Of a DNA stretch of 64,000 nt, positions 1-8,347 are shown in pieces. This stretch comes from BM520 sp964594665 (GTDB lineage: Bacteria; Bacteroidota; Bacteroidia; Bacteroidales; BM520): contig CAZQNY010000001.1 in NCBI GenBank assembly GCA_964594665.1, positions 62,001 to 126,000 of the forward strand. The letters run 5' to 3'. Made by a program: the position numbers and the translations under genes. The notes beneath the pieces were generated by a model. That model saw nothing but the letters and a program-made list of their open reading frames with translations. It ran no database searches and was not told the origin of the DNA. The first letter of the stretch is position 1, and every line of letters begins with the position of its first letter.

Positions 1-475
1 CATCAATTTTATCATTTGCGGGATACGTAAAGAAAACAGGCTCGATATTAGCATTATTACGACGCACATTAATCATTCTGTCTTCTTCTTTTTCCGGGCG
101 TGTCAATTCATGTTTTTTAATAACACCATTAAGATAATCTTCGGTGCTGGCAGCAGCCACGAGGCCATACTGAGTGCGTCCGTCCATGGTCTGGGCATAG
201 ATGTAATACTTTTCTTTTTCATCCTGCACCAGCCATTTGTTCTCTTTGAACATTTTATAATTGTCTACCGATTTCTGATATACGGGCTCAGTATGCTCAT
301 CAATACCTTCTTCCAGGTCAATCTCAGCCTTTGTTACATGAAGCAGCGTATAAGGATTACCTTCTGCTTCAACGCGGGCTTCAGCTGAATTTAAAACGTC
401 GTAAGGCCTTGAAGCTACCTTTTCTGCCAGGTCCATCGGAGGTCTTACTCCTTTAAATGGTTTAATAATTGCCAT
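1..475 (-). CDS. DUF1015 family protein (N-terminal part, runs off the window)
   Basis: Translating the minus strand from the ATG at 475 gives an open frame that starts MAIIKPFKGVRPP and continues to the window edge, so only about 158 N-terminal residues are present. The motif IKPFKGVRPP followed by a SRPYDV-type segment (here ASRPYDVLN) is typical of DUF1015 (COG4198). The biochemical function of the family is not established. It is the third gene of a serC-serA-DUF1015 set, 69 bp after serA on the same strand. I recall this arrangement from other Bacteroidales, which suggests a role linked to serine metabolism. No serB-like phosphoserine phosphatase is seen nearby. The family call is fairly sure; the function is unknown. 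Confidence 0.85.
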   Translation of the reverse strand, partial: MAIIKPFKGVRPPMDLAEKVASRPYDVLNSAEARVEAEGNPYTLLHVTKAEIDLEEGIDEHTEPVYQKSVDNYKMFKENKWLVQDEKEKYYIYAQTMDGRTQYGLVAAASTEDYLNGVIKKHELTRPEKEEDRMINVRRNNANIEPVFFTYPANDKID

Positions 476-544
476 AATTATAATTTATTGTGGGGTTATT
501 TAATTTGCTGTTGGGGCGAAGTGAAATGTACGCCCTGTCCTGTA

Positions 545-1468
545 TTAGTTTACTTTAAATGTCGTGTCTCCTTTTTCGAGGAAATTGATAATCTGCTCAG
601 CTCCTGCAACACCGGCATTAATATTTGCTTCTGCTGTCTGGGCGCCCATTTTCTTTGGTGTGAAGAAAAAGCGACCTTCATACTTTTCAGCAAATACATC
701 TTTGCAATCCGGAGCAATATCACTCAGATATTTGAAATCAGGGCGCTCTTCCATCAGTTCAAGAATACTATCTTCGTCAATAACCTCTTTACGGGCAGTG
801 TTTACCAAAACAGCATTTTCGGGCATTGTGGACAGAATGGCCTTGCCAATAGATTTTTTGGTTTTATCGTTTGCAGGAATATGCAATGAAATATACTGAC
901 ATGTTTTATAGAGTTCTTCAGCAGAATCAACAGCAATAACGCCATCGGCTTCAATAGCTGCTTTCTCAACAAAAGGATCAAAAGCAAGAACTTCCATACC
1001 AAAACCTTTTGCGATGCGGGCGAGGTTCTTGCCAACATTTCCATAGGCATGGATACCAACTTTTTTGCCTTTTAATTCTGTTCCGGGCTTCCCGTTGTAG
1101 CATCCGCGGGCCATAAATACCATCATACCAAGGGCAAGCTCTGCAACAGCATTGGAGTTCTGACCGGGAGTATTCATTGCCACAACATTATTATCAGTAC
1201 AGGCCTGAAGATCAATGTTGTCGTAACCGGCACCGGCACGGACAATAACTTTGAGGTTTTTGGCAGCTTCAATAACTTCCCTTGTAGCTTTATCGGAGCG
1301 GATGATCATTGCATCAGCATCAGCAACAGCTTCCAGAAGCTGTGTCTTTTCTGTGTACTTTTCCAGTAAGGCTAATTCATAACCTTCTGCATTATCAACA
1401 ACAGCTTTGATAGCATTTACTGCAGCAGGAGCAAAAGGTTTTTCTGTGGCAACCAGTATTTTTTTCAT
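545..1468 (-). CDS. serA: D-3-phosphoglycerate dehydrogenase, short form with Lys in place of the usual active-site His
   Basis: Oxidises 3-phosphoglycerate to 3-phosphohydroxypyruvate, the first step of phosphoserine biosynthesis, in the cytosol. The 307-residue protein is a short 2-hydroxyacid dehydrogenase without a C-terminal ACT domain. Visible motifs are VRAGAGYDNID (about 76-86), the Rossmann loop GIHAYGNVG (138-146) and the catalytic Arg in NTARKEVID (Arg226). Where most relatives have TPH(I/L)GA, this protein has TPKKMGAQT (270-278), so Lys272 or Lys273 replaces the general-acid His. I recall a Lys at this site in Entamoeba PGDH and Bacteroides-type SerA, so this is probably a working subtype rather than a broken enzyme. 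It follows serC by 104 bp; that gap can form a hairpin. Confidence 0.95.
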   Translation of the reverse strand: MKKILVATEKPFAPAAVNAIKAVVDNAEGYELALLEKYTEKTQLLEAVADADAMIIRSDKATREVIEAAKNLKVIVRAGAGYDNIDLQACTDNNVVAMNTPGQNSNAVAELALGMMVFMARGCYNGKPGTELKGKKVGIHAYGNVGKNLARIAKGFGMEVLAFDPFVEKAAIEADGVIAVDSAEELYKTCQYISLHIPANDKTKKSIGKAILSTMPENAVLVNTARKEVIDEDSILELMEERPDFKYLSDIAPDCKDVFAEKYEGRFFFTPKKMGAQTAEANINAGVAGAEQIINFLEKGDTTFKVN

Positions 1469-1501
1469 ATCTCAATTTTTTGTGGGTTAAATAATACGAA
1501 A

Positions 1502-1546
1502 ATGAAGACCCAATGCAGCATACTATTAAGCCCAATGAGTCTTCAT
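1502..1546 (-). promoter_or_regulatory. Inverted repeat between serC and serA
   Basis: Read on the minus strand, ATGAAGAC (1546-1539) is repeated as its reverse complement GTCTTCAT (1509-1502), followed by TTTCG. Two direct copies of CATTGGG lie just inside the arms. The 29-base loop and short T-run make it a weak terminator at best. It could be an attenuator, an mRNA processing or stability element, or chance. Confidence 0.35.
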
Positions 1547-1572
1547 CATATTTATAAAAACAAGAGTCAATC

Positions 1573-2652
1573 TTATTTATTTTTAGCTTCGAACTCTTTG
1601 AGAACGGCAACAAGTGCTTCAACGCTCTCTTTTTCCAGCGCATTGTAGCAACTTGCACGGAAACCACCAACGCTTCTGTGGCCTTTAATGCCTGCAATAT
1701 TGTTTTCAGCTGCAAAGGCCAGCAGATCAGCCTGCAGATGTTCATATTTTTCTTCCATAACAAAGCAGATATTCATAAGAGAACGGTCTTCCTTTGCAAC
1801 AGTACCTCTGAACATTTCACTTTCGTCGATGTAATTGTAGAGAAGATCGGCTTTTTCAACAGCTCTGCGCTCCATTTCCTTAACACCACCCTGAGCTTTC
1901 ACCCACTTGAGCGTTTCACCGACAACGAAAATATTCATTGCAGGAGGAGTATTAAACATAGAACCTTTGCTAACGTGTGTGCTGTATTTGAGCATTGTTG
2001 GAATAGGACGATCAACAACTTTTTCGAGCATCTCATCCTTGATAATTACAAAGGTAACACCGGCAGGGCCGAGGTTTTTCTGTGCTCCACCATAAATCAT
2101 AACGTATTTACTGACATCTACCGGGCGGCTCATAATGTCCGATGACATATCTGCAATCAATGGAACAGGTGAGTCATAGTCTTCACGGATTTCAGTACCC
2201 TTGATAGTGTTGTTTGTTGTGATATGGAAATAATCGGCATCAGCAGGGATCTCATATCCTTTGGGGATATAGGAGAAGTTTTTGTCTTCTGAAGAGCCTA
2301 CCAAAGCAACTTTTTCCTTGCCATACAATTCGGCTTCTTTTATCGCTTTAGTCGACCAGGTTCCAGTATTCAGGTATGCGCCTTTTTCTTTCAGGAAGTT
2401 GGCAGCAATCATTGCAAACTGTGTGCTGGCGCCACCACCAAGGAAAAGAACTGAATAACCTTCAGGAACACCAAGAAGCTCCTTCATCAGGTCTACAGTT
2501 TCATCCATAATAGCCTGAAACTCTTTGCTTCTGTGGCTGACTTCCATAATTGACATTCCAATACCATTAAGGTCGAGAACAGCTTTTGCTGTGTTTTCAC
2601 GAGCAGGGGCTGACAGGATACAGGGACCTGCATTAAAAATGTGCTTTCTCAT
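1573..2652 (-). CDS. serC: Phosphoserine aminotransferase
   Basis: PLP-dependent class V aminotransferase that converts 3-phosphohydroxypyruvate and glutamate to O-phosphoserine and 2-oxoglutarate. The 359-residue length is normal for SerC. It opens with the family signature HIFNAGPCILS. The phosphate- and PLP-binding segment GGGASTQFAM is at 72-81. The Schiff-base Lys is Lys192 in YGGAQKNLGPAG, and the C-terminus has GHRSVGGFRAS. It is the first gene of the serC-serA-DUF1015 operon on the minus strand. A Bacteroidota-like -7 box lies about 50 bp upstream of the ATG at 2652. Nothing looks anomalous. Confidence 0.97.
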   Translation of the reverse strand: MRKHIFNAGPCILSAPARENTAKAVLDLNGIGMSIMEVSHRSKEFQAIMDETVDLMKELLGVPEGYSVLFLGGGASTQFAMIAANFLKEKGAYLNTGTWSTKAIKEAELYGKEKVALVGSSEDKNFSYIPKGYEIPADADYFHITTNNTIKGTEIREDYDSPVPLIADMSSDIMSRPVDVSKYVMIYGGAQKNLGPAGVTFVIIKDEMLEKVVDRPIPTMLKYSTHVSKGSMFNTPPAMNIFVVGETLKWVKAQGGVKEMERRAVEKADLLYNYIDESEMFRGTVAKEDRSLMNICFVMEEKYEHLQADLLAFAAENNIAGIKGHRSVGGFRASCYNALEKESVEALVAVLKEFEAKNK

Positions 2653-2703
2653 AGCGATAATATTTAGGTTTATGCGTTTATGAATACATATTGATTCTTA
2701 CTG

Positions 2704-2711
2704 CAAATGTA
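2704..2711 (-). promoter_or_regulatory. -7 promoter box for the serC operon
   Basis: The minus-strand sequence TACATTTG fits the Bacteroidota -7 consensus TAnnTTTG and lies about 50 bp upstream of the serC start. No good -33 TTG is seen at the usual spacing, so the call rests on the -7 box and position. Confidence 0.5.
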
Positions 2712-2874
2712 TAATATTTTTTAGATGCAGAAGGAATACAGTACCTATTGATATTAAATTATTTCAAAGAAAATATGCCTTTTTATCAACCTGCCCGATG
2801 TATTGTGTAACAAAAATCAAAAATACCCGTTTTTACTCCTGTAATTCATGAGTTTAATAACATAAATATATACT

Positions 2875-4437
2875 ATGAAACGGATACTTTTACCCTTGCT
2901 TTTTTCGCTTTGTTTTTCCCTTGCACTGGCTCAGGAACCCATTTCAGAAAAACAAGTAAGGAAGGTGGCTGAAAAGGCTATGGAGCAGTTTGATGTTCCC
3001 GGAATTGCTGTTGCCATTGTTAAAGATGGTAAAATCGTTCTTGAAGAAGGTTATGGCGTCAGGTCACTGGATAACAATAAACCTGTCGATGAACATACTC
3101 TTTTTGGTGTAGCATCCAACAGCAAAGCCTTTACCGGTGCCGCCCTGGGGATGCTCGTGGAAGAGGAAATGCTCGATTGGGATGATAAAGTGGTGGACTA
3201 CATCCCTGAATTCAGACTTTATGATCCGTATGTTACTATGGATTTCACTATTCGTGATCTTTTAACACACAGAAGCGGGCTTCCGCTTGGCGCCGGCGAT
3301 CTGATGATCTTTCCCGATGGGCACGACTTTACAACCGATGATATTATCCATAACCTCAGATACCTGAAACAATCATCCCCTTTCAGGTCAAAATTTGATT
3401 ACGACAACCTGCTTTATATCGTTGCCGGAGAGGTACTTCACCGTATTACAGGCCTTTCCTGGGCTGAATTTATTGAAAACAACATCATGAGCCCCCTCGA
3501 AATGCAAAATAGTGCAGGTACATATGCCCGCCTTAAGGATAAATCCAATATTATCGATGCTCATGCTCCTGTTAATGGCGAGGTGGTCACTATTGAGCGC
3601 TATAAAAGCAATATTATGGATCCTGCAGGTGGCATTTACAGCTCGGTACATGATATGGCTCTGTGGTGCAAAATGTGGCTCAATGAAGGAAAATACTATA
3701 TTGATAATGATACACTTACGCTACTGGAAAAATCGACCATAAATGCTATTACAACCCCTGTAACTCCTCTTCCGGCAAGAAATAACGGATCACTAAAAAG
3801 TAATTTCAGAGGTTATGGCCTGGGATGGTTTATTACTGATGTGAATGGCCATAAAGAAATGAATCATACCGGCGGCCTCAATGGTATGGTTACTCAGGTA
3901 ACAATGATCCCTGACCTTAATCTCGCGATCATTGTTCTTACAAATCAACAAAATGGCCTTGCGTTTTATTCTGTAACAAATACAATAAAAGAAGCCTACC
4001 TTGGTCTCGAAATCAGTGACTGGGTGGCTGACTACAAAGCCCAGGAAACAAGATATCTTGAATACGTAGAAAATACTGTTGATGAAACCTGGAAACAAAT
4101 TGATAAACAGATAAATAACCCAACTACAGATATTGATATAGAAAATTACACAGGGACATATGAAGACGATTGGTTTGGACAGATTTATTTTGAAAAAGAA
4201 AACGATGGATTAAGATTCTATTCTCAACGATCATCTACGTTACAAGGGGATGTGTTTTTCTATAATGCCAACACATTTGTGGTGAAGTGGGATGACAGAA
4301 GCCTTGATGCAGATGCCTTTATGATCTTCGAACTCGACAAAGACGGAAAGGCGAAAGGCCTCAAAATGGAAGCCATCAGCCCCATGACAGACTTCAGCTA
4401 CGACTTCCACGACCTGGAATTACAACGCATTGATTAA
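2875..4437 (+). CDS. Secreted serine hydrolase of the beta-lactamase/PBP (class C-like) family
   Basis: A 520-residue protein with a Sec signal peptide (MKRILLPLLFSLCFSLALA, cut near AQ). The serine beta-lactamase fold carries the three expected motifs: S-x-x-K as Ser81-Asn-Ser-Lys84, Y-x-N as Tyr176-Asp-Asn178, and the KTG equivalent HTGG at 331-334. HTGG and the C-terminal extension (about 410-515, DUF3471-like) point to the esterase/peptidase branch (EstB, Pab87, D-aminopeptidase types) rather than antibiotic resistance. It probably acts in the periplasm on peptides or esters; the substrate is unknown. It is monocistronic and convergent with the ferritin-like gene, separated from it by two large palindromes. 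Confidence 0.9.
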   Translation: MKRILLPLLFSLCFSLALAQEPISEKQVRKVAEKAMEQFDVPGIAVAIVKDGKIVLEEGYGVRSLDNNKPVDEHTLFGVASNSKAFTGAALGMLVEEEMLDWDDKVVDYIPEFRLYDPYVTMDFTIRDLLTHRSGLPLGAGDLMIFPDGHDFTTDDIIHNLRYLKQSSPFRSKFDYDNLLYIVAGEVLHRITGLSWAEFIENNIMSPLEMQNSAGTYARLKDKSNIIDAHAPVNGEVVTIERYKSNIMDPAGGIYSSVHDMALWCKMWLNEGKYYIDNDTLTLLEKSTINAITTPVTPLPARNNGSLKSNFRGYGLGWFITDVNGHKEMNHTGGLNGMVTQVTMIPDLNLAIIVLTNQQNGLAFYSVTNTIKEAYLGLEISDWVADYKAQETRYLEYVENTVDETWKQIDKQINNPTTDIDIENYTGTYEDDWFGQIYFEKENDGLRFYSQRSSTLQGDVFFYNANTFVVKWDDRSLDADAFMIFELDKDGKAKGLKMEAISPMTDFSYDFHDLELQRID

Positions 4438-4446
4438 TCCGTAACC

Positions 4447-4527
4447 GTAGAGACACCCTATAGGGTGTCTCTACATGATCATAGCAAAGACACCCATTAA
4501 TAGAGACAACCTATAGGTTGTCTCTAC
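4447..4527. repeat. Pair of REP-like palindromes in a convergent intergenic region
   Basis: The first palindrome (4447-4474) is perfect and loopless: arm GTAGAGACACCCTA followed at once by its reverse complement. The second (4501-4526) has arm TAGAGACAACCTA followed by its reverse complement. They share the TAGAGACA outer sequence and a CCTATAGG centre and differ by a compensated change (CACCC/GGGTG versus CAACC/GGTTG). A further AGACACCC fragment lies between them at 4488-4495. Compensated variation suggests selection for the hairpin. This resembles dispersed REP/BIME elements mobilised by TnpA-REP (RAYT) transposases in Bacteroidota. It could also terminate both flanking convergent genes. 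Confidence 0.75.
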
Positions 4528-4542
4528 GTTAAAAAAATCGTT

Positions 4543-5040
4543 TTAGAACGGCCAGAAGCTATTATCATTCCATATCTTTTCCTTCAGTTCCTGATCCAGC
4601 TTAAAAAGAATCTGATGATGGCCTCTTTCCCAATCGGCGAGCCAGGTGTAAAACTTTTTTTCATCCGGATCTGTGGCTTCTTCAGCACGGCCGGCATAGA
4701 GAGCAATGGCTTTGTTTTCCATTTCTATGGCAGAGGCGATTGCAGCAGCTTCAAAACTGGCAGCATTGATCTTTTCAACCATTTTTTCTGAGAGAACTTC
4801 ATCTGCAATGGTTGGATCGGCAGGCACCTCCATATCACTGAATTTACCTCCGTCCTCATAGCTTTTATACTGCTGAGCAAGAAATTTCACATGATCGGTT
4901 TCTTCGTCTGCCATAGCAAGAAAAATGTGTTTGACATCCGGGTCATCACTTTTCTCTGCTGCTGTTGTATAAAATGCTTTCCCGCGTTTTTCAAGCAGAA
5001 TAGCCTGCTTCAGAATTTCTAATGTCTTTGTGGTTTCCAT
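4543..5040 (-). CDS. Rubrerythrin/ferritin-like diiron protein
   Basis: A cytosolic four-helix ferritin-like protein of 165 residues, starting at the ATG at 5040; the longer frame begins at a TTG and adds residues unlike the family. Diiron ligands are visible as Glu17, the E-x-x-H of Glu47/His50, Glu106 or Glu108, and a second E-x-x-H at Glu138/His141. There is no C-terminal rubredoxin domain, so this is a stand-alone erythrin-like protein. Relatives act as peroxide reductases or in iron handling under oxidative stress; which applies here cannot be told. It is convergent with the serine hydrolase gene and lies 56 bp downstream of the GH97 gene on the same strand. Confidence 0.88.
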   Translation of the reverse strand: METTKTLEILKQAILLEKRGKAFYTTAAEKSDDPDVKHIFLAMADEETDHVKFLAQQYKSYEDGGKFSDMEVPADPTIADEVLSEKMVEKINAASFEAAAIASAIEMENKAIALYAGRAEEATDPDEKKFYTWLADWERGHHQILFKLDQELKEKIWNDNSFWPF

Positions 5041-5096
5041 AGAATTTTGTGTATTGTTAGTAGTTTTCCTTTTTAACAAATTCTATGGCAATAAGT

Positions 5097-7163
5097 TTAC
5101 AACGGGAATAATGCAATTGCAAAACCACCGCCTTCAGCAAGATGAATATTCAGTACCGATTCAGATGTTACTTCTTTGTTTTCAATCAGGTAATCCTCAG
5201 GATTCTCATTCCAGTGAGCATTGTCACCATCTTTATAGATTTCAGCACGATATTTTTTGCCTTGCTCCAAAAAATCAAAGTGAATATCCATATCACGGCT
5301 CTTCTCGTTGGTGATCCCACCAACAAACCATCTTTCACCTTCTCTTTCTTTCCGGGCTATAGTGACATATTCACCAACCTCCCCATTTAAGACCACGGAT
5401 TTTTCCCAGTCTACAGCTACATCCTCAATAAATTTAAAAGCAGGATGATTTTTGTAATTATAAATTAAATCAGCAGCCATTTGTATGGGACTATAAATAA
5501 CAACATATAGTGCCAGCTGCTGAGCCAGAGTAGTGTTGATTTGATTATCGGGACGATATGGGTTTAACTTCATATCAAAAATCCCCGGAGTAAAATCTAT
5601 CGGCCCGGCCAGCATACGTGTAAAGGCAACTGTTGGCAGATGGGAGGGAGGATTGCCACCGTCCTCAGCCCAGGCATTGAATTCCTGTCCACGAAGGCCT
5701 TCACGGGAAATAGCATTAGGGTAGGTCCTGCGTTTTCCGGTTGCCTTTATGGGCTCATGGGCATTTATCGCTACCTGGTATTCAAGCCCTTTCTCCAGAA
5801 CCTTTTGGTAATGGTTAACCATATATTGCCCGTGATGGTATTCGCCTTTGGGGAGAATTTTCCCAACATAGCCGGTTTTTACTGCATGAATACCCAACGA
5901 ATTCATTAACTGATATGCTGTGTCAAGCTGCTTTGTATAGGTCTCTGTTGCGGCACTTGTTTCATGATGCATAATAAGCTCAACACCTTTTTCTTTACCA
6001 TAACGAACAACTTCCTCAAGGTCATAATCGGGGTAGGGGGTTACGAAATCAAAAACACCTTCCCGGTCTTCAAACCCAATCCAATGTTCCCATCCGGTAT
6101 TCCAGCCTTCCACTAAAACACCACCAAAGCCATGCTCTGCAGCGAAATCCATTAATTCTTTGGTGTACTCCGTTGTTGCTCCATGGTTGCCACTGGCATA
6201 ATCCCAGGTTCTTCTGTTAAGATGCATATCCCACCATATACCAATGTATTTCATCGGCTTTATCCATTCTGTTTCATCAGTTAATGCCGGGTCATTAAGG
6301 TTAACAATAAGATCCGATTCGATAAGTCCTCCGGCATCAGGTGATATCTGGATCGTCCTCCAGGGGGTTTCAAAAGGCGTTTCTCTTACCACCTTATATT
6401 CATGATTATCACTGCCCACCAAACAGCTGATAAAGCCATTTTTGTCCTCATTCAGCTTGAGTGTCATCCCTGAATAATCCGTTAAACCGGCCTCATGAAT
6501 ACTTAAATGCGTTCCTGACGGAGTAATCATGGTTATTGGTGTTGCTGTAGCATTGTTGGGAATGGATGTTTGAGCCAGATTGGCACCACGATATTTCGTT
6601 GCATCAATCTCTGAAACTGTCGATTTTGTATATAAATGCTCGTATATATCCCAATCACCTGGAATCCAGAATGCCGTATTGTCCTCCGGAAAATTAAATT
6701 CAGTCAACTCATCGGCAATAAATGCGCGAAACATCTCTTTTTGTTCAGGGAATAAATATCTAAAGCCAATTCCATCATCAAAAACCCTGATTTCCATTGA
6801 AAAAACACGCTTAGGTTCATGCGTTTCTTTAAGGTCTACAATCAACCGGTTATAGGTCTCATCAACAATTCTTTTTTCCCCCCAGGGCATTTCCCACTGC
6901 CCGGAATATGAATCCTTATGAATATCAATTATCTCGATGCTATCACCTAAGGCTCCGGCTCTGATAAATTCAAATCCAAGCTTTGATTGCGTGATGATCT
7001 GCTCCTGTTTATATTTTACGGAATAAACAAGACTATTGTCTGGGGTTTCAACCGAAAAGGTGATATCACCTGAAGGGGAAGTTACACTTGCTTTTTGTGG
7101 TGCATTGCATGATGAAAGAATCACTGCTGTTACCATTAGAGTTGTGATGAAATAGTTTTTCAT
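5097..7163 (-). CDS. GH97 family glycoside hydrolase, SusB-type, lipoprotein
   Basis: A 688-residue protein with a lipoprotein signal peptide (MKNYFITTLMVTAVILSSC). The ATG at 7163 is chosen because an upstream ATG at 7205 would bury the signal peptide. It has an N-terminal beta-sandwich (about 25-280) and a TIM barrel (about 300-600). Candidate catalytic Glu residues are Glu401 in MHHETS, Glu470 in NAHEPIKATG and Glu494 in LRGQEFN. Their spacings (69 and 24) equal those I recall for Glu439, Glu508 and Glu532 of Bacteroides SusB. The KTGY segment has Gly431 where retaining GH97 enzymes carry a nucleophilic Asp. This predicts an inverting alpha-glucosidase anchored in the envelope. No susC/susD pair is adjacent, so it is not in an obvious polysaccharide utilisation locus. 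Confidence 0.92.
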   Translation of the reverse strand: MKNYFITTLMVTAVILSSCNAPQKASVTSPSGDITFSVETPDNSLVYSVKYKQEQIITQSKLGFEFIRAGALGDSIEIIDIHKDSYSGQWEMPWGEKRIVDETYNRLIVDLKETHEPKRVFSMEIRVFDDGIGFRYLFPEQKEMFRAFIADELTEFNFPEDNTAFWIPGDWDIYEHLYTKSTVSEIDATKYRGANLAQTSIPNNATATPITMITPSGTHLSIHEAGLTDYSGMTLKLNEDKNGFISCLVGSDNHEYKVVRETPFETPWRTIQISPDAGGLIESDLIVNLNDPALTDETEWIKPMKYIGIWWDMHLNRRTWDYASGNHGATTEYTKELMDFAAEHGFGGVLVEGWNTGWEHWIGFEDREGVFDFVTPYPDYDLEEVVRYGKEKGVELIMHHETSAATETYTKQLDTAYQLMNSLGIHAVKTGYVGKILPKGEYHHGQYMVNHYQKVLEKGLEYQVAINAHEPIKATGKRRTYPNAISREGLRGQEFNAWAEDGGNPPSHLPTVAFTRMLAGPIDFTPGIFDMKLNPYRPDNQINTTLAQQLALYVVIYSPIQMAADLIYNYKNHPAFKFIEDVAVDWEKSVVLNGEVGEYVTIARKEREGERWFVGGITNEKSRDMDIHFDFLEQGKKYRAEIYKDGDNAHWNENPEDYLIENKEVTSESVLNIHLAEGGGFAIALFPL

Positions 7164-7276
7164 TGGGAATTGTTTGTGATATTTGAATATCACGAAAATA
7201 AACATTTGACAGTTAATAATGGGTAACCAGGAGTATAAAAATTTCGCAACCGTTTTAAAATGAATTATAATAAGCC

Positions 7277-8266
7277 TCAGAGGCGTTCATTGCTCATTGA
7301 AATGGCATCCAGATCCTCAATGCGTTGCTTCAGGACTTTAATGTATTCCTGGGTGGTAGAATAATATTTAACTTCCAATGACTTACGAAGCCATGCTAAT
7401 GCAAGGTCATATTCTCCCTCCAGTTCACATATTACAGCCATGTTATACATACTCAGGGCTGCAGTTTTTCTGTTTTTATGATCGGTATAGGAACGGAATA
7501 TGGCGGCGGCTTCCTGTAATTTGTTTTCACGCAAAGCCATGACTCCTTTGTTAAAATCATCATATGGAAGCTCATAATATAGTCTGCTGCGGGTTTGCCA
7601 GGTTGGAATATGCTTTTCAGCAAACATGCGCCCCGTTTCCCATCCTAACTCGGCAATAACATCTTCAGTACGTGGTAGTTGTTCTATCGTTGCGTTTATA
7701 AAAAAACCCAACTCATTATAGGTAAGCGTATCAATTGTGATTTCCTCTTTTACAACTCTCTGGTCTATGGGATTAATAAATATCCAGCGATTTGCAATGA
7801 TATAATCTGAATAGGCATCAACATATCCCATATCATTAAAGAAGAAATCACTTTCAACTTCAAAATCAGTCTCATCAAGAATTAATATCAGATTACTGTT
7901 GTTATCTTCCGCAAGGCCTGAAAGTTTCTGCCAGTCAGAGTAATTAATTTTATTCTCTTTATTGACCCGTATTTGAAGACTACTGTCAATATCAAAAGGG
8001 ATATTTCCATAGTCATCCAGAGAAAAATAAAGCCCCTCCAATGCAAATTTGTGTATCGTGTCAATTTGCTGCTCCTTAACAATCTCTGCCGGACGGTAAT
8101 AACTGTTTTGGAGAATCGTTAACTTCGTCTCATTAGTAAGGATTTTTGATTGGGAAGGTGTAAGCACCTGAATATCTTTATAGGAATAATATGTGCATCC
8201 GGAAAATAATGCTGTAATAATAAAAAAGATTAAAAACCTGATATATGTGTTTTTATATGTATGCAT
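7277..8266 (-). CDS. DUF6340-like lipoprotein with TPR-like C-terminus
   Basis: A predicted lipoprotein: hydrophobic signal followed by LFSGC near residue 24. I start it at the ATG at 8266, since the longer frame begins at a TTG two codons earlier. The middle region (about 30-220) is beta-rich and resembles the DUF6340 family of Bacteroidota surface proteins. The C-terminal 100 residues look like TPR repeats (for example the MALRENKLQEAAAIF and CELEGEYDLALAWLRKSL segments). No enzymatic motif is visible. It is a single minus-strand gene, divergent from the radical SAM gene. The function is unknown; cell-surface or outer-membrane location is inferred from the lipobox. Confidence 0.75.
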   Translation of the reverse strand: MHTYKNTYIRFLIFFIITALFSGCTYYSYKDIQVLTPSQSKILTNETKLTILQNSYYRPAEIVKEQQIDTIHKFALEGLYFSLDDYGNIPFDIDSSLQIRVNKENKINYSDWQKLSGLAEDNNSNLILILDETDFEVESDFFFNDMGYVDAYSDYIIANRWIFINPIDQRVVKEEITIDTLTYNELGFFINATIEQLPRTEDVIAELGWETGRMFAEKHIPTWQTRSRLYYELPYDDFNKGVMALRENKLQEAAAIFRSYTDHKNRKTAALSMYNMAVICELEGEYDLALAWLRKSLEVKYYSTTQEYIKVLKQRIEDLDAISMSNERL

Positions 8267-8347
8267 ATTCAAATGTTAAACTTCTATGAATTCAAATATC
8301 GAGCCAAATTACAAAAATCCTTACTTTCGCCATAATAAAGACTATTT

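Noticed and set aside
2875..4437. Beta-lactamase resistance gene
   Set aside because: The fold and the SxxK/YxN motifs are there, but HTGG in place of KTG and the extra C-terminal domain favour a peptidase or esterase. Resistance is not supported.
4441..4530. CRISPR-like array in the palindromic region
   Set aside because: There are only two palindromic units without regular spacers and no cas genes.
5097..7163. Polysaccharide utilisation locus around the GH97 gene
   Set aside because: No susC/susD pair, sulfatase, other glycosidase or regulator is adjacent. The TonB receptor at 21-24 kb belongs to a different operon.
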